A stretch of 64,000 nt of DNA, taken from Cardinalis cardinalis (taxonomy: Eukaryota; Chordata; Aves; Passeriformes; Cardinalidae). Positions 49,326 through 62,300 of the stretch are shown in pieces. Location of the stretch: contig JACDOX010000369.1 in the NCBI GenBank assembly GCA_014549065.1, positions 1-64,000 on the forward strand, read 5' to 3'. The stretch's first letter is position 1. Every line of letters begins with the position of its first letter. Both the position numbers and the translations under genes were made by a program. Under the pieces are notes generated by a model. That model was not told where the DNA came from. It worked only from the letters and a program-made list of their open reading frames with translations, and did not search any database.

Positions 49326-49879
49326 GCACCACTTCAAGAGCAGGTGGAAGCTAAGTAGTATGCTAAGATAGGTCACCTCAAATAATATCCAAATACCACA
49401 TTTAGGAAACTAAATTGATCTTGAAATATCTCAAACTGTGTATATGTAAAAAACGGAACAGTCTTCACTTATATTATAAATCATTGAGCAATCTTTACAA
49501 ATGAAAATAAAAGCAAATAGGACAGCAAAGTTATTTGTTTTAAAAGTGAGAATAGTGAACTCAGAGGACATTATATTCTCTTAAAAATATTATATTCACT
49601 TAAAAAACCCAACATCACCTGTTCCAATACTCAACACAATTTCACATTCATATATACAACATAGCTGGGAACTTAGAAATGCTAGATGGTTAAAGGCAGA
49701 GTGTATTCTTCATTTTCACAGCAGAGACCCTTTGTTTTTCTCTTTTGCAGTATAAACATAGCTCAGCTATGTTTATACTCTCAGCTACGATCACGGCCTC
49801 ACTTTTTCTCTTTCCCAGGCTGGAAGTTGTTTATTTTAGGGTGGAACCCACCTGATTCATTATAAATGGTTTCCTCAGG
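49326..49879. other. No gene; contains a perfect palindrome
   Basis: AT-rich. The one notable item is the 31-base palindrome at 49749-49779. Confidence 0.6.
49749..49779. repeat. Perfect palindrome, 15-bp arms, 1-base centre
   Basis: AGTATAAACATAGCT (49749-49763), C, AGCTATGTTTATACT (49765-49779). The arms are exact reverse complements. Confidence 0.95.
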
Positions 49880-50378
49880 ACAGAATCACAGAATCACAGA
49901 ATATGTTAAATGGAAGGGACCTACAAGGATCATTGAAATACAACTCCTAGCCCTGCAGAGCATCACACTGTGTTCCTGAGAGCATTGTCCAAATGCCTCT
50001 TGAACCCTGTCATGCTTGATGCTGTGACTTCTTCCCTGGGGAGCCTGTTCCAGTGTCCAACCACCCTCTGGGTGAAGAACCTTCTAATATCTAGCATAAA
50101 CATTCCCTAACACAGCTTCAGGGATCCCATCACAGAGTGTCCAGGTCAGTTTCTGCCCCTCCTCCTCCTCTTGTGAAGGTGTCTCCTCCAGGCTGAACAG
50201 ACCAAGTGACCTTAGCAGCTCCTCACGCAGCTTTCTCCTAAACCTGTCGCTGTTTCATCAGCCCTCCTTTGAATGCTTCCTAATAGTTTCCTCTCTTTCC
50301 TATATTTTGGGACCCAAAACTGCACACATAACTTGAGGTGAGGCCACACCAGTGCAGGAGGACAACCACCTCCTTTAA
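49880..50378 (-). mobile_element. CR1 LINE 3' end, near 500 bp
   Basis: In reverse orientation it starts at the tail (AGAATCACAGAATCACAGAA, reverse of the ATTCTGTG octamers). It continues with GGAAGGGACCTACAAGGATC, CCTGGGGAGCCTGTTCCAGT, ACCCTCTGGGTGAAGAAC, TCCTCCAGGCTGAACAGACC and the start of the ORF2 C-terminal segment (GGACCCAAAACTGCACACA, GTGAGGCCACACCAGTGCAG). The 5' end is truncated at about 50378. The tail and UTR type resemble the 11.6-kb copy rather than the ATTCTATG-tailed ones. Confidence 0.93.
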
Positions 50379-52884
50379 ATGTATAACATTAATAATTCTT
50401 TAGATGTGCTTATTTCTGTCTGTTAGCCATAAAGACACCCTTGGGCAGCTCAGATGGAGACGCACTGGAATCATCAATTTTATCAGATGGATCCCATACA
50501 AATTATCTTCCTGAATTCATATCTACTGCTAATTTCTATTAAAATGGGTTACTTTAACAGATAGCAATGGTAAAATTTAGCAGAGAGCTAAAAAGAAACA
50601 AAGAAGAAATAAAAAATGGTTAAAATCACCACAGAAAAATTAGGCATCAGAAGACAGGAAAGTTGACAAATAAAATACAGAAAGCTCACACTCCTAAAAA
50701 TGAGGAGAAATTACATTATATGGACTGGCCCTTGTTTGCATAGAGTCCAAAGTTCCATAAAAGTTCTTTTGAATAATTATGCACTTATGTTAAAACAGCT
50801 CCGGGGGACTTGCTTTCACAGATTGGGGTTTTTTTCACGACTTCTGTAAACAAATCCCCAGGACAATTGGAATCCATACATACTCTAACATGCCTTCCAA
50901 CCAATAAATTTAAAAATGCCCAAAATACTTATGCAGAGCCTCCCAAAACTGTAAATCTCTTTTCCTTCTAGGAAACCCTTGAGAAACTTCCTTTGCAGTA
51001 CCTTGGTACCTGGAAATTAAAGATGGAATGTGAATAGGGTAAAAGCAATAGGAAACTGCAAAATACTCTGTGAGAAACTGTTCTAACATTAGGGGGCAAT
51101 AAATGTAGATAAAAACTTGATTTTTTCCTACTTTATTTTCTGCCCCCAAGGAGAACAATATTAATGTACCAATACTAATAAAATTAGAGAAAAATAATTC
51201 ATTTATTCAATCAGCATGTTTTAAAATTTGACATAGATATTACCATCCCTGTTATGTCAATGGAGAAGCAATCATGACACAAATATATATAAATGCCAAA
51301 TGTTAATTCAGAGTAGAGGTTGGAAAAATATTTGAACCTCCCTTCCTGACATTCCTGCAAGGCTATCTGTTGCTTCTAAACAGTGGTGCAATATTTCAGG
51401 AAAGATTATTTGGAAGCAGAAACTTCTGTGAGACCTTTTTACCCAAAAATTTCCAGTCCTTATTTATTAAATGGTTATAAATTTTTTATTTTGACAAACA
51501 GAATCTAAAATGCACTCTTTATTATAACTAAATACACAGAAACACATGGGAGAATATTTGGGCTTTAAGAGTTTTTATTCTTATTGAATTAATAAATAAG
51601 AAAGTAAACAGTAATAACTATGTCAGTAGTTCCTGCTGGAATTCTCAAATAGTCTGCANTTATGCTTCCAACTTCTGGTCAGACTGATTACCCAGCCCCA
51701 GTAATTAGTACCACTTAATGTAAAGTGCTGTTCAGTGTATTAGAAATCTCTTGTCAGAAGATGCCCTGGGCTGACAGCAGGGTGACCAAACTAATTCTCG
51801 CTTTTAGAACAGACAGAAATTGTAGGTCAGGGATAAGCAAAATATGCTCACATTTCAGCTGCCTCAATTAGATCTGTATCTAGGATAAAAATGTCCTGTG
51901 GTTAAGTCATACATGCAACTGACCCTTTGCCTTCATGAATATGAATGCTCACAGAAAAGTTAAGCTGGGAAAAAATACAGCGGTAATTTCTCAAGAGTAA
52001 GTTGGCAGGCTATGCTCATTTATTTATTTATATCTTCGCCAGTCATAATGCCTGCTTTAGGATGCATGAGATTTCTTTTATTCACACTTTTTTTAGAGAC
52101 ATTTAAGAGTGTAAAAAATGCACAAAAAATTCATAAAATAATGTAGCTAATTTTCAACATAAAAATACCTTCATAAAATGACCAAAAATTTCCTGAAAAC
52201 TATCTACTGAACAAGAGAAGACTGTGNGATTTGTGTTGAAAAGGAGTATTCCTGCCTGAAGTGTTTCTACACATTTTTTTTTTTTAGTTTAACCCTTAAA
52301 CATTGTTTTGACACAACATACATTTTGAATCATCTCACTCAAGTTCCAGTCTTTGGACAAAGTCTAAAATCAGCATTACGACTGTCCCTGTAAAATAGTT
52401 GTAAATTAATAAAAAACCTGATGGAAAATACATCATTAGAATCAATACTGAGGAAAAGAATTTTCATATTCCTAATATTGAAATGATAATTTCCTTTTCT
52501 TTTTTCTCTTTTTTTTTTATATCAGGGAGAATAGGTCTATGTTATTTGAAATAAGTTTTAAAATTCCAGCCTCATAAGAAATGACTGAAACATTAGTACA
52601 TTAATCAATCAATCATAATATTTTGGACCTTGATATTCAGAGCTAAGGATATCATATTGTTTGATATTGTGATTTTCAGTGATGCAATTCCAATTGCAGA
52701 AATTTAGATAACTAAAAATAGGATGGATCATAAACTGAATTATTCCATAATGTTGAATTGGCCTTTCTCAGTGAGGTCAAAAAGGTGATGTAGGTCGAAC
52801 TATAAATATAGATACATTTATATGAAGAGTTTTAACATGTTTCAGATGTATTCATTTATGTACAGCTTTTCACTGTTCTGAATA
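50379..52884. other. AT-rich, no recognisable feature
   Basis: About 2.5 kb. The minus-strand frame at 50910-51158 (82 codons) has no recognised family. Confidence 0.55.
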
Positions 52885-53215
52885 ACTTTAACCTGAAGGG
52901 AGTCTACAAGAAAGGTGAACAGGGCTTTTTCACACTGACGTGTGGCAATGGGACAAGGGTTAATAGCTTTATGCTGAAGGGCAGTAGGTTTATATTAGAT
53001 ATNAGAAAGATATTCTTCATTATCAGTGTGGTGAGGCACTGCAACAGGTTGACCAGAGAAGTTGTGAATGCCCTATTCCTAGAAGTGCTCAAGGACAGGT
53101 TATTTTGGACTCTGAGCAAACAAGTCTAGTGGGCAACATCCGTGTCCATGGCAGGGGATTGGAACTGGATGACCTGCAAGGTCCCTTCAAACCAAACCAT
53201 TCTATGAATCTGAGG
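52885..53215 (+). mobile_element. CR1 LINE 3' end
   Basis: Landmarks in order: AACCTGAAGGGAGTCTACAA, GGCAATGGGACAAGGGTTAA, GCAGTAGGTTTATATTAGAT, GTGGTGAGGCACTGCAACAG, GGACTCTGAGCAAACAAGTC, TCCATGGCAGGGGATTGGAA, ACCTGCAAGGTCCCTTCAAA and CATTCTATGAATCTGAG. Decayed relative to the 45.9-kb copy but the same type. Confidence 0.9.
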
Positions 53216-54534
53216 GCATAAAAACAGAGCATGATATTGAATTCTGAATGACATTCTACAGGAGTGATTGTAATTAATATTAAAATACAGCTTTTTGTCT
53301 AATGAACTGTGAATAATCAAGTTTTATTTAAAAAGCCCTAATTTGTTTAGGTACATGCATTGCCTAGTTATCCAATTATTGCTGCAAAATTAAAAATGGG
53401 GAAAGTCAAATCTGTTAAATTAGGAAGGTCACCAAAGTAATTAAGACTGCTGAAGCATATTATTAATACTTTGCAGTAGGTGGGGCACTGCTGAAATTTA
53501 CCTGCTTTTCCTTGTTATGTAAATGACGGGCTTTTGTACCATCTGTGTTTAAATGAGTTAATTTACAGATAAAAGAATTGTAAAAGAGAAGGCAAGGTTC
53601 TGAGTAAGAAAATGCTTATCAGCAATAAATAAATTAAAACTGTTTTCTTTCCTTAGTGAGATTGTGCATTGCTAATTCTACGTTGAAATTTCTTACCTGT
53701 GGTTCAAAAGAAATAGGATAACAGAAAAAAAAAGAGCAACAGTGTAATAGGTGAAGAAATTTGCATTGAGGATGAAGAGAATGATAAGCATACTCCTGTG
53801 GCAAATTTTTATTTCTGGCATTTAATCAAGAACACAGAATTTAATGAATAAGAAATAAGCCACTATGCCCCTTCAATCTTAACCAGAGTTAAATTTTGGT
53901 TTACTCTTCCTATTTTGGTGCTGGTATTTTGCATTTTTGACTACAGGAACAAAACAGAGTTTCAGACATATATATTAGGTACTCTGTGAAAAATAGCATC
54001 AAGCACTAATTGCTTAAGACACATCAGCACCTAGAATTTTAAATAGTTTGGTGCAGGGAAATAAAGAGTNTTCTGATGTAGAATTATATAAGGTAACCAT
54101 TAGGGAGTTGTACAGAAATTTTACTAATGTCATCTTGAAACATTTTCATATATCACCAGTTGGTGTAGTATCAGCCANAGAAATAACTATTACAGATATA
54201 TGGATGTGTATATGAGCACCCATTACTATACCACTCAGTTTTATTCAAGCAGTAAACTTACTCATAATGTATAGGAAATGCAACATAAAAAACAAGGAAG
54301 CCAAAATAAAAAAATATAGAGGCCATGGTAGAAATCTTAAAGCTGATAAAGTCAGCCAAATTAAAAGTGAATATTTGCATGTGCATGCATATTTATTCCT
54401 GTCCTTTTAAGTCTCACACTTAAGCACAGAGCAATTTTGACGGTCAATCTTTACATCTTTGAAGGCCTAAAACCAAGTTGCTAAATACCAATGATATTTA
54501 TTTAATTGCATGTTAAACTNTATGACATTAGGAT
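53216..54534. other. AT-rich, no recognisable feature
   Basis: About 1.3 kb with no supported gene or repeat. Confidence 0.6.
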
Positions 54535-54718
54535 TCATGATCATTCTCAGTTGACAGGCAACACTAAGATGGGCAGGAGTTTTGATCTGCTGGAGGGCAG
54601 GAAGGCTCTGCAGAGGGATCAGCACGGGCCTGAGATCAGTTGAATGAGGTTCAACAAGGCAAAGTGTTAGGTCCTGCACTTGGGTCATAATAACCCAACA
54701 TATGCAACAATACAGCAT
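54535..54718 (+). mobile_element. CR1 LINE ORF2 fragment, 3' truncated
   Basis: ACACTAAGATGGGCAGGAGT, then TTGATCTGCTGGAGGGCAGG, AAGGCTCTGCAGAGGGATCA, TGAGGTTCAACAAGGCAAAG and TCCTGCACTTGGGTCATAAT match CR1 ORF2 just after the reverse-transcriptase core. The sequence leaves CR1 near 54718 with no 3' UTR or tail, which is unusual for CR1 and implies a later deletion or a recombinational break. Confidence 0.85.
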
Positions 54719-56301
54719 TTAACTAGAATTCATTTGTTCTCCCAGTCCCATGTAAGGGTTTCTTAGAAGCTCCATATTCAGATTTTGGTGATCTTGGGCA
54801 TATTAGTTTACTACCCTCTCCTCTCCTCCCCTCCCCCCCAGATCAAGCCAATTAGAAGAGTACTTAGAGATACAGATGCAACATCACCAAAGTGAGGATG
54901 AAAAGCTTTGAAGAATGACTGCTCATCAGACATCACGAACCAGGTGACTGAGAGACCGTCACAAAGTGCATTCAAATCTTATGATTGTTAAGCTCCTCAG
55001 AAACACAAAAGTGGTGTTCAACAAAAATTGTTAAAAATGTTAATCATTCACACAATCTGTGTATTTTTGTACCCTTATCAATGAAGAAGGTAAAAAGTCA
55101 ACTGTAACCCATGACAGACTACTGCACTTTATATAGTCTCAGTATTTGCTAAGTACCTAATATCATCCTCTCATCTTCCCACATTTTGCAATGAAAAAAG
55201 CTTGAGTTTCTCTAAGTCTTTTCTTTAGACAGTATTTTCATAATAGGAAGATACAGGAAGATTGCAAAAAAAAAGTTACATTCTCCCTGAAAAACTTTAG
55301 CTAACTTAGTAATTATGAATGGAAACTACTTTTCCTATAAAAAATTATAAAATAGCTTCAAATGGCCTAGCAATTTAAGTCATCTTGGAAGAATGTCATT
55401 CAACTGGTGGGAGATATCTGATCAAGTTCAATCCTCAATCACAAAGAGAAGCTAAGGACTTATGATTTTTAATGCTTTACCCATCAAAAGGCACTCAGAA
55501 ACAGCTTTACAGTATTAATAGCTACCTTGCTTGTTCTATGATCAACAAAAATTCTCAGAACTACAGCTGTCAGTTGTCTTGACAGACCCTTTTTCACAGG
55601 AATGCTCAGTGTTCAAGCTTTTATGCTTTTAAGCAATCAGTAATGTTCTGATTTCTTCCTGTAAAATTATGAATGTGGGTTGCTCTTCTGTTGCATGTCT
55701 ATTGCTTCAATGAGTTGAGAAACAGTTGAAGATTACATTAGAATACTGAAAATCTACATCTAAAGTCTTGGAGTCAACATTAAATCCTTCTATAACTGTG
55801 GACACCCAATAGTCTTAATTTTGTCATTGTCTTTTGTTTTGATTTTGCTGAATGGCTTTGAGGTTTATACGTATGAGTGCATTTGCATTTTAAGATCGTG
55901 TTTGATGAAAATGTAAGGCAAGGCACAGTATAGAANTATAAAGTGCAGCAAGAAATAAGATATAAAGATATTAATTTAAATATCAAAACTTTAGATTTTG
56001 TTGTAGTCTTGTTCTTGCCTTGTAAGTTATGTTAGGAAAAAAAATCTCATAGTGAAAAGTCTTTATCATTACCTAATGTTATNCTTGTGTTTGTTACTTT
56101 CCTTTCAGGGCACATCGCTCTCTCTCCTTAGAGATATGTTCAGTTTTCACTTTTAATCTGAACAAAATCTTGAAGCACGAGATTTATAATAGTCTTCAAA
56201 GTTTCATGAACACATGAATGCTTCAGCTGAGCATTTGTTTGAGCACCAATACATTGTGTACCATCCTACAAANAAAGAAATAGGTATTTTTGCTATGATA
56301 T
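54719..56301. other. AT-rich, no recognisable feature
   Basis: About 1.6 kb. A pyrimidine tract (CTCTCCTCTCCTCCCC...) lies at about 54817-54839. No supported gene. Confidence 0.6.
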
Positions 56302-56610
56302 AGAATCATAGAACAGTTTGAAAAGGACTTTTTAAATGTCATCAACACCCCTATAAGGAGCAGGGACATCTTTAATTATGTCAGCTTGCTTAGAGCCATG
56401 TCTGATCTGATCTTGAATGTTTCCATGGATGGGGCATCTCAGCCACTNGCCAACCTGTTCTAGTGTTTTATCACCCTCATTGCATAAAATATCTTTCTTA
56501 TAGCTAATCTAAACCCACTTTCCTTCAATTTAAANCCATTACCCCCTTACCCCTTATCCTAGCAGAACAGATCCTGCCATCTAACCTTTTTTCGATTTTT
56601 TTTCCAGTTA
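56302..56610 (-). mobile_element. Old CR1 LINE 3' end
   Basis: Reverse orientation: tail AGAATCATAGAACAGTTTG, then GGGACATCTTTAATTATGTC, AGCTTGCTTAGAGCCATGTC, TTTCCATGGATGGGGCATCT, GCCAACCTGTTCTAGTGTTT, CACCCTCATTGCATAAAATA, CTAATCTAAACCCACTTTCC and CCCCTTATCCTAGCAGAACA. More diverged than the other copies. Confidence 0.85.
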
Positions 56611-58962
56611 TCTGAAATATCTTCTTTTAACTAGACCTACAAGGTAACAAGGATATTTGTAAAATACAAAAAAAAAAACCACAAAAAACCAAAAAAAAAC
56701 AGATAATGCCCTTAGATTCATCTTTGGACTTAACTGTGGACAGTGTTTTAATGTGTGGAAGCCAATTATGTTTGTTTTACTTGTAAATAGGGACCAAGAG
56801 TAGGGTTTTTTCTGACTTGAATTTTAATAGGATCTCTATCAGAGATGAAATTTATCTATTTTTTTAGTTGTTTTTGGAACACAGCACCAGTGTTTTCCAA
56901 TGCTATTTATGGTGAAAATTATGCTAACTTCTGGTTATCTTGTAATGTGATTTTTGAAGCCCAGGCATACAAAATCGACACCACCTCAGACAGTCCCTAC
57001 TTCTTAATAAAGGAAAGTTTTTAAGCAGGAGTTACTGAGTAGGATAAAAATGGCTCTGTTGTGAACAAAAATCTCTATCTTATTTTTCTTTCACAGTCTT
57101 TCTTGCCATTGAGACAGCTGGCAAGATAATATCATTTAAAGTGACAAACAATTATCTGTCATCATTACCTGCAATGATCTCAGGAAAGTTAGAAAAATGG
57201 GCTTGTATTTTCTCAAAAGTAAATGACAGGAAGGTAGGAAACCTACTTTAAAACAATTTAAAGTATAAGTTCCGCTACCTACAACAGAAAAAAAAATTAA
57301 ATGTCTATTTTTGCTTCACAAAACTCTGTAGGTAATGCAGCCTGGTAATTTTGCTATGAAATTTCTTGAGTGAATTGTCAATATCTGAAGGATAATTTAA
57401 ATTTTACAGTCATTTCTAGTGAGAATTTAGAGCTCAAACCACTTCTAATTAAAGCAAGTGAAAATATTTTCACTAAGCTGAGAAGGAAACAGAAAAGGTC
57501 ATTCTCTCATCTCAAGNAATATATTGAATGGTATGACAGACATGCTAGCATTAATTTAGATTTTTATGTAGAATCAAAAAGGCTTGGGAAATCAATGGTC
57601 TATATATAGAAGAGGAAAAGAAAAGAAGCAACCTGGGGGAAGTGTACGTAACTGGATAGAAGAGGAAATGGTAAAATGCAAATTCAAGGCAAAACTTTTC
57701 TGAAAATTATTTTATTTCCCTAGACAAAATTAATCCCACTTAAAAGCAAAATCGGCAACTCTTCCATGGATGCAATAAATTAATTACCCAAGAACAGNTT
57801 GCTGCATATGCAACCCTACAACAGCCTTATTCACTTTAAAGCTGAAGAACGTAGAAGGCATGAGATTAAGAGAAACTTAAGAAATAGTCATGATCTCTTT
57901 CAGTTCTGAATACAAGAGAGCTATTGGATGAATAAACAAGATGCCCTAAATCCTGAAGGTGACATCTTTCAAAAGTTACAAAACTGATTTAAAAGTATTT
58001 TTTTTTAATATGTAGATAAAAATCATGGAAGATTAACAGAAAACATCTCTGAAAGTTTAATTTGTCTAGAGCAGAGTGTACTTGGCTTCCAGTGCAAAAT
58101 AATGCTTCACATAACTGGGTCACTTGCTGTGGAATTTCATTTGGAAACAGTCCAAAGAAAAGTTGCATAAAGTTGAGGTGTACTTGGTTTAGAGTTTAGG
58201 AACATATTATTTTCATAATTCACTATGAAAACAACCTTAACTCTAATATTCACCTAAAAAATGAGGAAAAAAAATGTTCAACTTAATGTGAAAAACTAGG
58301 AGGCTTGTAAAAGCTGAAGATACTTATCCACATGAAATGAAGCTTTTTCCTTTTATTTTTCTTTTTCTCTTTTTTTTTTAAAATTTTCCTGAGAAACATA
58401 CATATTATTTTTATTCTAAATAAAACTACACTTTTTAAGTCATAATACTAAACCATTTGAAGCTCCTTTGCTATATAGAGTTATCTCATTCACATATGTG
58501 ACTTACTCAGGCAATTCAGAACTAGTTGTCAGAAGCCCAGTATTTAGCTCTGAAGCTGTGGAGTATTTGGGAGCTCTCCACTGTGACCTTTTTTGTTCTG
58601 CGTCTGTAAGAAATTAGTAAGTAAATTCTGATGGTGGATGGGCCATAATAGTTTCAGATTTGCTTTGTTTTGTCTTTTGAAAATAATTTAGGGAATTGTG
58701 ATAATTAGATTTGCACTGCTAAAAATTATTTTATTAGACCCTAAGGATTTCAGATGTATTAACAATAGTGTAATATTCGCTCAAATACAAGAAAACACAC
58801 CAAAACCACACCCCTAGAAGGAACTAGTGCTGGTCTATGAATTTTCAATGCTAATAAGAATAATAGCTAAATCTAGGTATTAAATCTCAAATATTCAATA
58901 AAATCAACAACAACAAACACATGATAATAATGAAAATCATGAAAATCATGATAATCAGAGTA
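56611..58962. other. AT-rich, no recognisable feature
   Basis: About 2.3 kb. A/C-rich tract at 56668-56701 and an (AATCATGA)-like degenerate tract at 58921-58957. The frame 57370-57609 starts at a non-ATG codon and matches nothing known to me. Confidence 0.6.
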
Positions 58963-58968
58963 GATAGT

Positions 58969-59346
58969 TGTGACGGTGTTCACAGCGGTCTTAGGATGAG
59001 AGAAGAGACAAAGATATGACTCCATGTTTCAGAAGGCTTGATTTATTATTTTCTTATATATATTACATTAAAACTACACTAAAAGAATAGAAGAAAAGGT
59101 TTCATCAGAAGGCTAGCTAAGAATAGAAAGGAATGATAACAAAGGCAGCTGTCTCAGACAGAGTCCAAGCCAGCTGTCTGTGATTGGCCATTAATTAGAA
59201 ACAACTCTATGAGACCAATCACAGATCCACCTTTTGCATTCCACAGCAGCAGATAACCATTGTTTACATTTTGTTCCTGAGGCCTCTCAGCTTCTCAGAA
59301 GGAAACATCTTAAGGAAAGACTTGTTCATAAAAATTGTCTGCAACA
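58969..59346 (-). mobile_element. Solo LTR with perfect 6-bp target duplication, ERVK-type
   Basis: A 378-base element with termini TGTGACGG and GCAACA, flanked on both sides by GATAGT (58963-58968 and 59347-59352). On the minus strand it has a CCAAT box (GGCCAATC, plus-strand 59182-59189), and the poly-A signal AATAAA (plus-strand TTTATT, 59042-59047) near its 3' end. It resembles an LTR that is very common in passerine genomes. The 6-bp duplication fits class II retroviruses. There is no interior, so it is a solo LTR. The perfect duplication and low decay suggest it is among the younger insertions here. Confidence 0.88.
59042..59047 (-). terminator. LTR polyadenylation signal AATAAA
   Basis: The minus strand reads AATAATAAATC near the 3' end of the solo LTR at 58969-59346, about 75 bases before the end. 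Confidence 0.6.
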
Positions 59347-59352
59347 GATAGT

Positions 59353-62300
59353 CTTTTAAAAACACGAACAGATCCAGTAAGTCTGGTTTTTGATGGCAAA
59401 AAAAAATTCTTTATAGACAGCATATCTATATTCTTCAGGTTCTTCAGAGCACAGGGTTTGAGGAATTAGCCCTGCCTAGTACATATAAGAAATTTCCCAG
59501 TGAAAGCTTGAGGGAGTTGAACCATTTAGGTTCTTATGGATGTTCAAGGGGCTAACAATTCCAAAGTCTATCTAAGGCCCTTTGTGGATTTTCTCCCTTA
59601 TCACTCTGATGTAAGGTTATAAACCTCTAAATCACTTTTCAAAAAGTGCTTCACCAGTATCTACTTAGGAAACATTCTCACAAACAAAAGTATTTTCAAA
59701 TATATTGTAGAAATAAATTCATTATCTAAACTACAAATATAAAGGTCTGTGAGTGAATGCAGAACAGCTGCAAATTCAAAATGAGATCAAAATTAATAAG
59801 ATAGCCACATCAAAANTATCCTCCAGTTTTCAGAATCTGATTCCAATTCTGTTTTGAAAAAAGATGCATCTTCTACTTTAGCTTTGATATATTTTCTGGC
59901 TATTTAATTGGGGTCTATTAAAAACNGTGCTACTAGTCAGGATATCTTATACAATGGCTTCTTTCATCCTCACACCTTTTCCTCAAAGCAAAGACACATC
60001 CCTTTGCACAGCTTTGTGGGAAAAAAATCAGCAANTAGGAAATAGAAACACACATTGCTGCATGTTAAATCTCTGCTCATAAATGTTAATAATACAACCT
60101 TAAAGTTACTCTCCCAGTTCCTATTCAAGGACGAGTTTGTGAAGACAAAAGATGAGCAAATCAGTCTACTCTTTGCAGGTGAACATGGAATTGAAGAGCC
60201 TTGGTATTTTTTATTCACACACTGGTTACATCTTGAGTGTTGCCTCAAGGCTGAGATACACATCANCCTCACCTAATTAACCTTATCCAAAGACTGTATG
60301 GAGAAAACTGTAAAAAAAATTTGTAGAGTAGTCAACATAAAATTAAAATTGCTGGAGAAAATCCATAATTCTACTGCATGGGCAAAAGTGGAACAGAAGC
60401 TATTAATGCAAAGCTATATGGGTAAAACAATTTGGGGTTTGGTTGTTTGTTTTTTTTTTAATACATATTCTTCTATTAAAAACCAGCACTTCATAAATAG
60501 TAACTAAGATTTTTGNGAACAACAGAGAAGGTTATACATTTCTTAAGGCTTCAAATAAAGTATTTGGCTTTTCCAAAGCATCCTTCTATCAAAACATCCA
60601 CCAACATTAACTTTACACTGAACAGTGAATCTTTCTGATCTTCTTTCATATGCAGAGCAGGAAATAAAGGGCTCCTTACTATAAGTTAATGAATAAAATT
60701 TTGTCTTCCAAATTAAAAAATTAAAATCCAGGGCTTTGTACTAAAAACTTTGCCTTACAGCCTTGCAGAGAAAAAGCAGAAGAAACATGTTATATTGTTT
60801 TTCTCAAAAAAAAAAATTGATTTTTTGTTCATTTAATATCAGATATATTCTGCAGTATAAAATAGTTATTTGACTATATCAATATAACTATTATGTTTGA
60901 TAGCACCAATTTCTTACATTCTTTTCAAATTACCAAATCATGCTAATGCCTGAAAACAAGCTGTTAACAAGCCGAAAAAAAAATCTCAAATGCTTCATTT
61001 TAACAAATAACTAGAATTCNGTGGAAATCATTTCTTCTAGACATTTTCTCCATACTTCATGGATTTCAGGGAATCAACATATGATTAAATTTAAAAATAA
61101 ATCAAAGTATAATTTAAAATAAAATATGAGTAATTTTCTTTAAGTATACAAAAAAGTTTCTCTCTAACCTTTGAGTAAAAATTTAATCTAATTTCACCTT
61201 CATAGCACCACATTCTAAGACTCACCTGAGAAATATGGACATTGATTAATTANCTAATTATTACATGAAGATAAATAAGACAGTGAAGCCAGATATTTTG
61301 TGAATTTATGTATGCTTTTATTATTAGCAGTGGAAATTTTAATCTGAAAGNCGATTCTTAATTTAGAGAATGCTTGCAGTTTTTAATAGTACAGAAGAGG
61401 TACAGCTGAAACAACGACCCAGCTTCAGAAGGAGTTTAGCGTGTCTGGGAATAGTACTTCAACCTACTGTTTCTGGGGCTTTGTTACTATGGGTACCATT
61501 GGTTGCTTTGGTTTATTAATGCTCCGGGACATAAAATAACACCCTACAAACATATAGCAACCATTGCAATGTACTGTAGCAAGAGCTAGACATTACAAAC
61601 TCCGCAAATAAGGGCTTGTTTTGCTGATGCAGGACTTACGTTAGGCACTGCAAAGACAATTACTCAGAACAACATAACCCATGAAGCAAATCTGTAAACA
61701 AAGCCATATCTGGGGACAGATGGGATTTTACCTGGAAGGTTTCTTGTTGAATCATTAGATTATGATAATTAGTTTTTGACTAAAACAACTGCAAAACACC
61801 CAAGTTATTCAGTTTTAACTCAGTTTTGGCATCCTCCCTCCATTAGATAACTCACTTCTTGCCAAGGTCAACTTGGCCATGCTCAGAAAATTGCAATGCA
61901 GATATTTAATTCCATTCCTAAGGTGAATATCCTATTCCCANAAACTGGTTGCATTTTATGGCAGAATTTTATTAATTTTTCTTCTGTCTGGGAGATGGCT
62001 TTTCTGAGAGCTTTTTTTTTCTCCACAGTAGCAGCCTGCTCCCAATCTCAATGGCTGTGTTTTCAACTCAGTGCAAAAGATTATTTTCTGAAGCAGCTGC
62101 AAAAAACTGTTCTCTGCNTTGTGCCTCATATATCTGTCTCCATGACTGCTCCAGGGACAGGCAGGTAATTGATCATGTCTGACAGTACACTGGCCCCCAC
62201 TGGCAGGCTTAGGACAGTAAGGCCCTCTCTGGCCTCTTGCTATCCATTAGCTTTTTGCACAGCCAGTTATGCTTTGGGCNCTTTCTCTGGAAAAAGACAG

